Source: Sthenelais limicola (lineage: Eukaryota; Annelida; Polychaeta; Phyllodocida; Sigalionidae). From it: a stretch of 64,000 nucleotides of DNA. Of the stretch, positions 33,201-36,832 are shown piece after piece. The position numbers were made by a program, and so were the translations under genes. Numbering within the stretch: position 1 is the stretch's first letter; every line of letters starts with the position of its first letter. The stretch is taken from NCBI GenBank assembly GCA_942159475.1, contig OW804096.1, positions 12,821,871-12,885,870 on the forward strand, in the 5' to 3' direction. The notes beneath the pieces are model-generated. The model was not told where the DNA came from, did not search any database, and was given only the letters and a program-made list of their open reading frames with translations.

Positions 33201-33250
33201 AGAGTCTGGGATCTCTCCCGACTGCATGCCCAGCGACAGGCGACATTGTG
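100..33250 (-). CDS. DDR: Discoidin domain receptor tyrosine kinase, ten exons, both ends incomplete
   Basis: Join, in gene order: 33250-33145, 26286-26145, 16779-16690, 10470-10323, 8989-8474, 6996-6829, 6423-5875, 3743-3415, 1404-1274, 297-100 (or 122). All junctions are GT-AG and keep frame. DDRs are single-pass plasma-membrane receptors that bind fibrillar collagen through an N-terminal discoidin domain and signal through a cytoplasmic tyrosine kinase. Seen here: discoidin signature ([44 protein letters not shown]), discoidin-like domain ([26 protein letters not shown]), a transmembrane helix, the NTYSVPAP juxtamembrane motif, and the kinase N-lobe ([26 protein letters not shown]). One gene resembling both vertebrate paralogs fits a pre-duplication ancestor (inference). 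Missing: a confirmed signal peptide exon, and the C-lobe off the left edge. I recognise the family, not a specific ortholog. Confidence 0.95.
333..460. repeat. LINE-tail pair with (TTGAA)n ends in opposite orientation
   Basis: The right end reads AATAAAGAATGTTTGAATTG with four TTGAA units. The left end, read on the minus strand, is GCAAATAAAAGATTTTTCAA. Both look like 3' tails of the LINE type seen complete at 52705, so two tails face outward from about 80 bp. The copy stops about 35 bp from the splice acceptor of the kinase exon. Confidence 0.5.
939..1100 (+). mobile_element. Family B MITE, degraded, with (TTGAA)4 at one end
   Basis: TAGTCTAGACTCCGAGCCTC and GACCAGATAAGATTGGTACA match the left part of family B; the right part is scrambled. 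It runs into TTGAA repeats followed by a reversed AATAAGGAAT signal, indicating a minus-strand LINE tail at 1084-1110. Confidence 0.55.
1274..1404 (-). CDS. DDR: DDR exon: kinase beta2-beta3 with catalytic lysine
   Basis: The acceptor GCTCCCCAG precedes 1404 and the donor GCCAG/GTAAGA follows 1274; phase 0 to 2. It reads [20 protein letters not shown], then a serine-rich loop, then [22 protein letters not shown] carries the ATP-binding beta3 lysine. The long loop between beta2 and beta3 is typical of DDRs, whose equivalent segment begins VHLCE. Confidence 0.95.
1517..1750 (-). mobile_element. Family A MITE, full length
   Basis: It begins GGGTCAGATTTCCAGAAAAT and ends GAAGATCTGACCC, with the reversed-orientation core (AAATTTGGGTTATTTCAGAG, GATTGGTGAA). 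It belongs to the large family described at 15552. Confidence 0.85.
2033..2100 (+). repeat. tRNA-derived SINE head or tRNA pseudogene
   Basis: A-box-like TAGCTCAGTTGATGAG (2041-2056) and B-box-like GGTTTGATTCC (2079-2089) stand at tRNA-like spacing. The cloverleaf is imperfect and an A-rich stretch with AATAAAG follows by 2200, so a SINE remnant is likelier than a working tRNA gene. Confidence 0.5.
2589..2800 (+). repeat. Tandem duplication of about 115 bp
   Basis: Two copies share ACCACCATAAAT, ATGAGGAAAAGGAGA, AAATGATCTTGCTTTGAGTA and GATATATGAAACGTTAGAAG, starting near 2589 and 2704. They differ by only a few substitutions and indels. Confidence 0.85.
2803..3393 (+). repeat. Three degenerate tandem copies of about 195 bp, abutting a DDR exon
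   Basis: Units start AAAACAACATCTTTAGCC (2803), AAAACATCTTCAGC (3000) and AAAACATCTTTACCC (3193). Each carries TTGGAGAGAA or its variant, GCAAGTGTAT and a closing ACTTGATTTTA. A fourth start, AAAACAACTCC at 3391, runs into the splice donor at 3414. Confidence 0.8.
3415..3743 (-). CDS. DDR: DDR exon: tyrosine-rich juxtamembrane and kinase glycine loop
   Basis: The acceptor ATATTTCCAG precedes 3743 and the donor GGCGAG/GTGAGT follows 3415; phase 1 to 0. It reads [18 protein letters not shown], then NVYNHATT, then [27 protein letters not shown] and [14 protein letters not shown]. GNTYxVPA with the preceding HYAxAD is a hallmark of DDR1 and DDR2 cytoplasmic juxtamembrane regions, where tyrosines are phosphorylated and bind adaptors. 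GEGQFG is the ATP glycine loop. The break after Glu, just before VHLCE, joins cleanly to the next exon. Confidence 0.96.
3744..5874 (-). other. DDR intron (2.1 kb), mostly without recognisable content
   Basis: I see A/T-rich unique sequence, an alternating-purine stretch rich in TATACATGTA-like steps (4695-4860) and a tRNA-like fragment near 4985-5055. I found no coding signal at 3860-4690 or 5110-5870. Confidence 0.6.
4985..5055 (+). repeat. tRNA-like (SINE) fragment
   Basis: The B-box-like GGGTTCAATTCCCACCTCGC lies downstream of a weak A box (GGAGCAAAGTTG). As at 2033, it is probably a SINE or tRNA remnant. Confidence 0.35.
5875..6423 (-). CDS. DDR: DDR exon: transmembrane helix and cytoplasmic juxtamembrane region
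   Basis: The acceptor AATTTTCAG precedes 6423 and the donor AAGAGAG/GTAGGG follows 5875; phase 1 to 1, 549 bp. After a charged stalk ([20 protein letters not shown]) comes a helix of about 23 residues ([20 protein letters not shown] then IIII), with a stop-transfer RQRRRKF that sets cytoplasmic topology. DDR transmembrane helices drive dimerisation through small-residue and leucine motifs; here a GALAAL patch is present. Downstream are NTYNAVLL and NVYNTTH tyrosines and the proline-flanked [11 protein letters not shown], possible adaptor sites (inference). Confidence 0.95.
6424..6828 (-). other. DDR intron (405 bp)
   Basis: A short A/T-rich intron; I see no repeat or second exon in it. Confidence 0.7.
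6829..6996 (-). CDS. DDR: DDR exon: extracellular juxtamembrane stalk
   Basis: The acceptor TTTTGTACAG precedes 6996 and the donor TATG/GTACTT follows 6829; phase 1 to 1, 168 bp. It reads [20 protein letters not shown] then [20 protein letters not shown]. It is rich in Pro, Thr and Ala with two N-glycosylation sequons (NFT, NKT), as expected for the flexible extracellular stalk that separates the discoidin-like domain from the membrane. Confidence 0.88.
7088..7290 (-). mobile_element. Family A MITE, 3' truncated
   Basis: GGGATAGATCTATAGAAAAT starts a reversed copy that stops after TTTGGGTTAGATCTATTTGA; its last 40 bp are missing, just before the next A copy begins. Confidence 0.7.
7298..7532 (-). 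mobile_element. Family A MITE, full length
   Basis: It starts GGGTCAGATCTTTGGAAAAT and ends CTGGCGATTTCACCC. This TTTCACCC terminus marks a subfamily also seen at 9627, 20311 and 28666. Confidence 0.85.
8474..8989 (-). CDS. DDR: DDR exon: discoidin-like domain
   Basis: The acceptor ATTATTCCAG precedes 8989 and the donor GAATCAG/GTAATT follows 8474; phase 1 to 1, 516 bp. It contains [83 protein letters not shown] and [11 protein letters not shown]. These match the DDR discoidin-like domain that packs against the collagen-binding domain. The NFT sequon sits where vertebrate DDRs have a conserved glycosylation site. The exon carries the whole domain without interruption. Confidence 0.97.
9039..9484. 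mobile_element. Mariner-like MITE carrying a nested family A copy
   Basis: The right end, read inward, is CTGTAAACGTATTTATTTTC. The left end is CTGTAAGC, then the A insertion, then ACGTATTAATGTTCGCGC. TA lies on both sides (9037-9038, 9485-9486), as in Tc1/mariner-type target duplications. GCGCGAAA motifs recur inside. Without the insertion it would be about 210 bp. Confidence 0.65.
9047..9281 (+). mobile_element. Family A MITE inserted in the mariner-like MITE
   Basis: It begins GGGTTAGATTTTCAGAAAAT and ends GAAAATCTGACCC, interrupting the left inverted repeat of the element at 9039-9484, so it is the younger insertion. Confidence 0.8.
9627..9861 (+). mobile_element. Family A MITE, GGGTGAAATC subfamily
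   Basis: It starts GGGTGAAATCACTAGAAAAT and ends GGAAATCTAATCC; the core CACCTTCATCAATCCTCTCA is in forward orientation. Confidence 0.85.
10040..10263 (-). mobile_element. Family A MITE
   Basis: CGGTCAGATCGTCAGGAAAT begins and CTAACGATTTCACCG ends a reversed copy with several internal deletions; it stops 60 bp from the next exon's donor. Confidence 0.75.
10323..10470 (-). CDS. DDR: DDR exon: C-terminal part of the discoidin domain
   Basis: The acceptor TATGTTGCAG precedes 10470 and the donor GGAAAG/GTGACC follows 10323; phase 0 to 1. It reads [20 protein letters not shown], then [20 protein letters not shown] and VEVYGCTWK. The motif (L/V)xPPIxAxxxRFxPxxxxxxxVCMRVExYGC closes the discoidin fold; its last Cys is expected to pair with the first Cys of the domain (QCRLSLG). 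Confidence 0.97.
11437..11672 (+). mobile_element. Family A MITE, full length
   Basis: It starts GGGTCAGATTTTCAGAAAAT and ends CTGAAAATCTGACCC. The core carries the CAAATTTCAGACG-type and TAACCAAACAGATTGCTAG motifs shared by the youngest-looking copies. Confidence 0.9.
11805..11970 (-). mobile_element. Family B MITE, partial
   Basis: GGGAAAGACTCTCGTCTCAA, CATTAAGACCGCAAAATGTC and AGCGAAGTAGGCGTCTAATC are in family B order. The outer left end is absent and a detached right-end piece (ATCTGAGGGTTTGGAC) lies at 12150-12170. Confidence 0.75.
12810..12962 (+). mobile_element. Family B MITE, left-truncated
   Basis: GCTAATCGGTTTCTTGGCCC through to TTTGGGCCTAGACTGTA; only the first 50 bp are missing. 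Confidence 0.75.
13232..13458 (+). mobile_element. Family A MITE, diverged
   Basis: ATTTTCAGAAAATGTACAAT opens and GACGATCTGACCC closes; the first seven bases are altered and the middle carries a short deletion. Confidence 0.8.
13855..14165 (+). repeat. Pyrimidine-rich tract of about 310 bp
   Basis: Almost pure C/T on the plus strand (CTCTTCCTCC-type runs). It keeps an open frame only because of composition. Such tracts can adopt triplex structure; on the minus (transcribed) sense the RNA would be purine-rich. Confidence 0.85.
14485..14724 (+). mobile_element. Family A MITE with internal (GA)n
   Basis: GGGGCAGAACGTCAGAAAAT at the start, TACATTTTGTGAC near the end; a GA microsatellite has grown at 14550-14567 inside the copy. 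Confidence 0.7.
14795..14907 (-). mobile_element. Family A MITE, 3' half only
   Basis: GAATTGCCTTGAATTAAAGG and GGGTTATTTGAGAGGATTGA match the second half of a reversed A copy; the terminus is lost. Confidence 0.5.
14989..15221 (-). mobile_element. Family A MITE, full length
   Basis: GGGTCAGATTTTCAGAAAAT to TTTTCTGAAAATGTACC. The right end has lost CTGACCC, with a second GAAAATGTAC in its place. Confidence 0.85.
15552..15786 (+). mobile_element. Family A MITE, reference copy with TTAA duplication
   Basis: Inverted ends GGGTCAGATTGTCAGAAAAT and, reversed, GGGTCAGATCTTCAGAAAAT; about 28 bp of terminal inverted repeat, 235 bp long, flanked by TTAA on both sides (15548-15551, 15787-15790). Other copies show TTGT, ACTT, GTAT and ATAT, so the duplication is 4 bp but not restricted to TTAA. 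It has no coding capacity, so it must be mobilised in trans. Superfamily not assigned. Confidence 0.92.
15987..16050 (+). mobile_element. Family B MITE, left-end fragment
   Basis: GTCTAGGCTCACAGCCTCTC then ATTGGACGCCTACTGCGG; the remainder is not recognisable. Confidence 0.55.
16690..16779 (-). CDS. DDR: DDR exon: discoidin domain, central strands
   Basis: The acceptor TATTTTTGTCCAG precedes 16779 and the donor CAGGAG/GTAAGA follows 16690; phase 0 to 0, exactly 30 codons. It reads [20 protein letters not shown] then [10 protein letters not shown]. GxEFxxxYxxxYxxxxxxWxxWRNRxGxE is the matching segment in DDR1 and DDR2; the Glu of QEF falls where DDR2 has a collagen-contacting glutamate. Confidence 0.95.
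17480..17592 (+). mobile_element. Pogo/Tigger-like MITE fragment
   Basis: TACAGTGGAACCTCTGTATT followed by GAGACCACCC resembles the CAGTGGAACC termini of pogo/Tigger elements. A reverse match, GGGGTGGTCTCC, lies at 17577-17588. The outer right end is not found. Confidence 0.45.
17960..18270 (+). mobile_element. Family D inverted-repeat element, copy 1
   Basis: It contains GTCCGCCCAAAACTGAAATT and then a hairpin from 18115 to 18266 whose arms share GGAAC, AAGTCTGTAC and CTTGTT. A second copy lies inverted at 22714-23040. Confidence 0.75.
18435..18668 (+). mobile_element. Family A MITE, full length
   Basis: GGGTCAGATTTTCAGAAAAT to CTGATAATCTGACCC, with ACAT/ATAT flanks (one mismatch to a perfect duplication). 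Confidence 0.9.
18878..19112 (+). mobile_element. Family A MITE with ACTT duplication
   Basis: GGCTCAGATTGTCAGAAAAT to CTGAAAATCTGACCC; ACTT stands directly on both sides (18874-18877, 19113-19116). Confidence 0.92.
19773..19972 (+). mobile_element. Family B MITE, nearly full
   Basis: CTCTAGGTACAAACTCTCAG to TTTGGGCCTAGACCG, with GTATGTCAGCCTACTTCGC and GTCTTAATGGAATTAAAATG inside. Confidence 0.85.
20311..20545 (+). mobile_element. Family A MITE with TTGT duplication
   Basis: GGGTGAAATTTCCAGAAAAT to CTGAGAATCTGACCC; TTGT flanks both ends (20307-20310, 20546-20549). The two ends belong to different terminal subtypes. Confidence 0.92.
20734..20963 (-). mobile_element. Family A MITE, full length
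   Basis: GGGTCAGATTTTCAGAAAAT to CTGACGATCTGACCC in reversed orientation; flanks ATAT and ATAC. Confidence 0.9.
21351..21416 (+). mobile_element. Family B MITE, right-end fragment
   Basis: GAGGCGAGAGGCTTTCCCTC to TTTGGGCCTAGACTGTA. Confidence 0.7.
21599..22200 (+). repeat. Tandem duplication of about 470 bp; first copy interrupted by a family A MITE
   Basis: GGACATTCAAGGACAGATCT then (GT)n and GAGTAGGG occur at 21599 and 22067. GGGTATGCTGATCCCTGGTC occurs at 21975 and 22150. The A element at 21677-21909 lies inside the first copy only. G-runs at 21950-21976 and 22128-22153 could form G-quadruplexes. Confidence 0.8.
21677..21909 (-). mobile_element. Family A MITE
   Basis: GGGTCAGATTTTCAGGAAAT to TTTCTGAAGATCTAAGAC in reversed orientation; the terminal CTGACCC is mutated. 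Confidence 0.85.
22440..22496 (+). repeat. (CT)n low-complexity tract
   Basis: Runs of TCTCTC and a C10 run; no other signal. Confidence 0.8.
22714..23040 (-). mobile_element. Family D inverted-repeat element, copy 2
   Basis: The reverse complement carries AACGCCCTCTAACTTCCCGC, GGAACAAAGCTCGGGTGAAG and GTCCGCCCAAAAC in the order of copy 1 (17960-18270), with similar A/T-rich spacing. Confidence 0.75.
24135..24191. promoter_or_regulatory. Candidate CTCF site with GC box and ETS site, intronic
   Basis: CCGCTAGGTGGTGCTG (24135-24150) matches the CTCF core closely, with one departure (GGT for GGC). A GC box (CCCCGCCCC, 24161-24169) and an ETS-like site (CTTCCGG, reverse ACCGGAAGT) follow within 40 bp, and G/C content rises locally. 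It could be an enhancer, insulator or internal promoter. Motif evidence only. Confidence 0.35.
25455..25530 (+). mobile_element. Family A MITE, right-end fragment
   Basis: CAGCCTAATCCAGCAGAATT through TATTATCTGATGCCATGACC. Confidence 0.55.
25649..25864 (-). mobile_element. Family B MITE, reference copy
   Basis: AGTCTAGGCCCAAAGTTGAG to GAGGGTTTGGACCTAGAGTG. Terminal inverted repeats of about 15 bp (AGTCTAGGCCCAAA against CTCTAGGTCCAAAC). Many copies have TA next to CAGTCTAGG or CACTCTAGG, which suits a Tc1/mariner-derived MITE (inference). Confidence 0.85.
26061..26094 (+). mobile_element. Family B MITE, small fragment
   Basis: GATAAGAATGGTCAGTGATT and GGACGCCTAT only. It ends about 50 bp from the donor of the exon at 26145. 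Confidence 0.5.
26145..26286 (-). CDS. DDR: DDR exon: discoidin domain, WCP loop and GRFGNGQ
   Basis: The acceptor TTTATTCCTTAAAG precedes 26286 and the donor GGACAG/GTAGGT follows 26145; phase 2 to 0. It reads [40 protein letters not shown] and QGRFGNGQ. GxGAWCPxxxxxxxxxxxLxIDLxxLxxIxxVxTQGR is the DDR discoidin signature; the Arg of QGR matches a DDR2 collagen-contact residue. This exon is missed by simple frame scans because it is short. Confidence 0.96.
27838..27882 (+). repeat. (TTTTCAT)n low-complexity tract
   Basis: Irregular repeats of CATTTT next to the truncated end of the following A copy. Confidence 0.75.
27877..28081 (+). mobile_element. Family A MITE, left end missing
   Basis: It opens inside the core (CCAATGCCCTCAAATAACCC) and ends GATAATCTGACCC; the first 45 bp are replaced by the TTTTCAT tract. 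Confidence 0.8.
28312..28667. mobile_element. Two family A halves joined head to head
   Basis: 28320-28435 is the left half of a forward copy (AGAAAATGTACAATTCACAT, CACCAATCCTCTCAAA). From 28440 a reversed copy runs (GCACAATTGGCAGATC to CTGGCGATTTCACCC). The two make an inverted chimera. Confidence 0.7.
29243..29616. mobile_element. Inverted-repeat element (family H)
   Basis: AAGTCACAAGTCACAAAAT at the left and, reversed, AAGTCACAAGTCGCAAAAT at the right: terminal repeats of about 25 bp around 374 bp. No coding capacity and no clear target duplication. Confidence 0.6.
30295..30357 (+). repeat. (GAGAGAG)n purine tract
   Basis: GGAGAGA units repeated about seven times within the 2-kb insertion. 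Confidence 0.85.
30640..30858 (+). repeat. Two direct family B-like segments
   Basis: CCGTCCTAATGGGATT, GACATTTGCGGTTTGGAGCA and TTTCAATGGCAT occur at 30660 and 30802, each after an A-run. GGCCCTAGACTATATAGA occurs at 30721 and 30771, a diverged B end. Confidence 0.7.
30862..31702. repeat. Inverted repeat pair, arms of about 76 bp
   Basis: Arm 1, 30862-30937 (GTAAATATATTCTCCTTAAC, CTTTTGGTCTTT), returns reversed at 31625-31702 with roughly 80 percent identity by eye and about 690 bp between. A (TAAGA)n tract with ATCTTTTATTTG at 30945-30978 inside the loop looks like a minus-strand LINE tail. Confidence 0.7.
31440..31485 (+). repeat. Short tandem CCTGGCGGCCAAAAACGA
   Basis: Two adjacent copies, at 31442 and 31463; G/C-rich compared with its surroundings. 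Confidence 0.7.
32597..32845 (+). repeat. Minisatellite, five copies of 50 bp
   Basis: The unit begins CCTTTCTAATACTCATATTA and ends TTTTAATATCTTATTAAT. Copies differ mostly in the length of the A-run. It lies 300 bp downstream, in gene sense, of the exon at 33145. Confidence 0.9.
33145..33250 (-). CDS. DDR: DDR exon: start of the discoidin domain (first secure exon)
   Basis: The acceptor CTCTACTCTTGCAG precedes 33250 and the donor GGAAG/GTATGT follows 33145; it needs one base from upstream (phase 1) and leaves phase 2. It reads [20 protein letters not shown] then [15 protein letters not shown]. CRxxLGMxxxxIPDxDIxxSS is the start of all DDR discoidin domains, and its Cys should pair with that of VEVYGC at the domain end. 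A Tyr stands where vertebrate DDRs have the collagen-contacting Trp of SSxW. The signal peptide must come from a further exon. Confidence 0.95.
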
Positions 33251-33394
33251 CTGCAAGAGTAGAGACAACATTGGTTAGAAATATGTTCATTCATTCATAG
33301 TTGTTTAGGGTACAGTACATTGGCTAGGAGACCAAAAACTGGCCCAACGGGTATAGGGTGTCACCTTGGGTTAGGTTGTGAAAGTTTGTTATGT

Positions 33395-33629
33395 GGGTCA
33401 GATTTTCAGAAAATATACAATTGGCAGCTGTACACATTTAGTAAATTCTGCAAAATTAGGCTGCAATTTGGTCAACACTAGGTAAATTCGAGTATATTTG
33501 GCATTGCATTGATTCTAGCAATCTGTTTGGTTAGGTTGAACTGTGTTTTGAACATTATTTTGGTCTGAAATTCGGGTTATTTGAGAAGATTGGTGAAGTT
33601 GAATTGTACATTCTCTGAAAATCTGACCC
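33395..33629 (-). mobile_element. Family A MITE, full length
   Basis: GGGTCAGATTTTCAGAAAAT to CTGAAAATCTGACCC; flanks ATGT and ATAT. Confidence 0.9.
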
Positions 33630-33744
33630 ATATGATGATTTTATGTTATAAAGATCGGGTGATAAATGAAGTGTGAAATTTGATTTTATTATATGATTTG
33701 ATATGAGAAACAATGTATCTAGAGTGAGATACGTCATACACGTA

Positions 33745-34145
33745 TACCATGAGTGATATATGCCACCCTGCTTCCTGAAAAATCAACAAAATGGTGATAA
33801 AATGTTCCTTATAGGTTATTAAATGAATTAATAATATCACATGATATTCACGCAACCTAAACCAATTTTCTAACATATAATTATAATATATATTAAACCT
33901 GTATATACGGCAATATTCAGAGAAAGGGTGAACTGAGAAGGGAGATATCTAGTAGAGTGATATATGTAACACTGCCTTCCTAAGAAAACTCACAAAATGA
34001 GCTATAAAATGTTCCTCATAGGTTATTAAATGAACTAATAACATCGCATGATATTCACGCAACCTAATCAATTTTCAAACGTGTATATATAACATTAAAC
34101 CTGCAATATTGAGAGAGGGTGAACTGAGAAGGAAGATAGAGGAGT
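33745..34145 (+). repeat. Tandem duplication of about 200 bp
   Basis: GAGTGATATATG, ATAAAATGTTCCT, ATAGGTTATTAAATGAA, CATGATATTCACGCAACCTA and GGGTGAACTGAGAAGG recur in order from about 33750 and 33955. Confidence 0.85.
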
Positions 34146-34149
34146 GAGG

Positions 34150-34198
34150 GTTGGGGGAGTGAGGGGGGGGGGGGGAGGGGAGGGGGGAGGGGGGAAGA
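34150..34198 (+). repeat. G-rich tract, G-quadruplex potential
   Basis: Repeated runs of four to thirteen G separated by single A. A similar tract lies at 34376-34417. Confidence 0.85.
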
Positions 34199-34211
34199 GA
34201 TGGCAGAATAT

Positions 34212-34275
34212 GGTATCTCTCCTCCCGACTACGTGTCCACAGACAGGCGGCACATTGTGTTGGTAGAGGAAGAAA
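34212..34275 (-). pseudogene. Remnant of a duplicated DDR discoidin exon
   Basis: CTCCCGACTACGTGTCCACA then GACAGGCGGCACATTGTG mirrors 33210-33250 (TCTCCCGACTGCATGCCCAG, CGACAGGCGACATTGTG). In gene sense a 2-bp insertion shifts the frame after Cys and a stop follows, so it cannot code. About 1 kb separates it from the working exon; the duplicated tracts between suggest one local duplication. Confidence 0.6.
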
Positions 34276-34584
34276 GGACGGGAATCAATATGATATAATG
34301 AATTATATAACTCCATGCTGGCCTTTATGCATGCCAGAATAGGTATTGGCACTGGTTCCCATCCACCCACCTCCAGGGGGAGGGGGGAGTAGGGGGGGGG
34401 GGGAGAGGGGGAGGGGTCTTTAGTACACAAAGCAATAGACTTCATACAAGATTTGCCTACTTTGAAGTTATTAAATGATTTTGTTGCTTGTTAAGAGGCA
34501 GGCTTTTGCTATAATTCCTCCTTACAAATGAGGTTACAACGTTCACTCTCTATTCTCCCTGTTCCATAATACTGAATATAATTA

Positions 34585-34629
34585 TTGTTCAGCCTCATTT
34601 AGCAGAATTTACTAACTGTGTAGAGCTGC
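34585..34629 (+). mobile_element. Family A MITE, right-half fragment
   Basis: TTTAGCAGAATTTACTAACT then GTGTAGAGCTGCC, cut at the start of the family E element. Confidence 0.6.
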
Positions 34630-34789
34630 CAATAGGGGATGTACATCATGTCCACCATCTTGAATCATGTTTGGCATGGAATTATGGGAGGTGTATGCAA
34701 GTGTAAAAGCTATAGAAAACATGTTATGTTCAGCATGGATTATTTAACAGTGATCGCATGTAAATAGACAGTGGTCTCAAATCCCCATG
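34630..34789 (+). mobile_element. Family E inverted-repeat element, short copy
   Basis: CAATAGGGGATGTACATCAT, CATGGAATTATGGGAG and CTATAGAAAACATGTTAT match the element at 40468; it ends CAAATCCCCATG. Confidence 0.65.
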
Positions 34790-34850
34790 ACACTTATTTG
34801 AGAGCCAGAGGATTGGTGAAGGCGAATTTCTGGAGATTTCACAAGAAAAT

Positions 34851-35057
34851 ATACACTCTAGGTACAAACCCTCAGATCAGATAATAATGGTATGTCAGCC
34901 TACTTCGCTAATCAGTTTCCTAGCCTAGAACTCGGCGTTTAAATGGGAATATAATGGCATTTTGCGGTCTTAATCAAATTATAATGGCACTTTGTGGTTT
35001 GAGGCGAGAGGCTTTCCCTTCGTTTGAAGGGACGCTCTGATCTTTGGGCCTAGACTG
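34851..35057 (+). mobile_element. Family B MITE, full length
   Basis: TACACTCTAGGTACAAACCC to TTTGGGCCTAGACTG; it directly follows a scrap of family A (34807-34842). Confidence 0.88.
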
Positions 35058-35606
35058 ATGAGTACATTTTCTAATACTCTGATCCCATATTGGATGTAAG
35101 TAAGGCTGTTCTCTCCTCCAGTGAAACCCCCCCCCCCCCCCTTCACCCCCCCTCAGCTCTTAAGCCCCGACTCCCTAATACATTAGGAGGGCCTAAATAC
35201 CTATTGACCATGATTATTATATCTTAATAGGAACATAATACATGGATCTGAGACCAGCGCCCTCTGTGAATAACTCCTCGCAACACATCTAATGGCCGCC
35301 AGGGCAGGAGGTGGGGCTGAATATTACAGTGAAGAATGCAGTAGTAAGGGTCATGGCTTGCTATACAATAGCTAGTATAGTATATGGAGGTAGTATACTA
35401 CTTTTTCGGGGTAAATAATGTACTGTCTTAGGATTTAAAATTGACGAACATTGCGGAATTAATTGTATCTGAGGATATTGCACTTTTTCTGATGATCTGA
35501 CCTGTAGATATAATTATGTCTCTAGAATTACACCTATTCCAATCACCTTAAGGTTACAACTCATGCAGAATGCTTAGATATCAGCAAGGTATTCTGGAAT
35601 TGTACG

Positions 35607-35838
35607 TGGGGCAACGTTTCAAAAAATGTTGTACAATTCACCTTCACCAATCCTCAAATTACCCAAATTTAAGACGAAAAGTTCAACATACAATTTTAGG
35701 ACAGTTCATCCTGACCAAAAACAGTTGTTAATACCAAAGATACTGTCATATACCTACTAGTATACCTATCAGTCCAAGCTCGCAAAAGTTATCAAATGTG
35801 TAGAGCTGGTGATTGTACATTCTCTGACGACCTAACCC
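35607..35838 (+). mobile_element. Family A MITE, diverged
   Basis: GTACAATTCACCTTCACCAA near the start, GACGACCTAACCC at the end; the core carries a duplication (TTCAACATACAATTTTAGGA). Confidence 0.75.
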
Positions 35839-35984
35839 ATATATGTATGCATGTATTTATGTATGTTTGTTTCTTACAGGTTTATTTCACATCCAATTAA
35901 TCACCAAGTCCCTTCCCCTTGAGGTGACAACTCATACTGCAGGCGTATATATTATATATACCTGACATGCCTGAAGCGACATAT

Positions 35985-36217
35985 GGGTCAGATTTTCAGG
36001 AAATGTACAATTGGTAGCTGAACACATTTAGTAAATTCTGCCGCAATTTGGTCAATATTAGGTAAATTCGAGTATAATTGGCATTGCACTGATTGAATCA
36101 TTCTAGCAATCTGTTTGGTTAGGTTGAACTGTATTTCTAACATTATTTTCGTCTGAAATTTGGGTTATTTGAGAGGAATAGTGAAAGTGAATTGTACATT
36201 TTCTGACGATCTCACCA
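35985..36217 (-). mobile_element. Family A MITE flanked by a 27-bp direct repeat
   Basis: GGGTCAGATTTTCAGGAAAT to CTGACGATCTCACCA, with ATAT on both sides. Beyond it, ACCTGACATGCCTGAAGCGA is repeated at 35960 and 36223. Confidence 0.9.
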
Positions 36218-36409
36218 ATATATACCTGACATGCCTGAAGCGACATGTAATATATGAGTTCTACTGAGAAGTGGTGTACAATCTGTGGGCTGCGAGATTA
36301 ACCATACTCAAATAGTGTTATGAACTAGTTTGGAAGTGTATTGGATATATTGCATGATATTGGACCTCACACTTAGCAGTATTCTCATACAAGGAGGAAA
36401 TAATCGGGA

Positions 36410-36550
36410 ATTGTTGCTACAAACTTAGCAAATTCTGCTCAATTAGATACTAGATATCTAAGCATACTTGGTATTGTGTAAATACAAAACGTCTGTCCGG
36501 ATCTGTTGAACTGTATTTTGAACTTCATTTTTGTCTTTTATTTAGGGTTG
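36410..36550 (-). mobile_element. Family A MITE, middle only
   Basis: TTAGCAAATTCTGCTCAATT and GAACTGTATTTTGAACTTCA; both ends lost. Confidence 0.55.
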
Positions 36551-36832
36551 TTACTATGATTATGTGCAGAATATTTTGAAATTGGTTCCAAGACATTTTG
36601 ATGACCAGAAATTAAGATTTTGACAATTTTGACGAAATTTAGCCACTAAGATATTGAGTACTTTTGAATAGTTCTGACGAAATTGGGGATATTCGACATT
36701 TTTTTTGCCTAAGAAAAATACAGATTTCAGTATGGATTCAGATTCCTGCCCAATACATTCTGCATTTTAAACCCGAAATATGTTTACAACTATTGTTTAT
36801 TTGGGAGAGACTCTTTCATAATTTAGTACATA

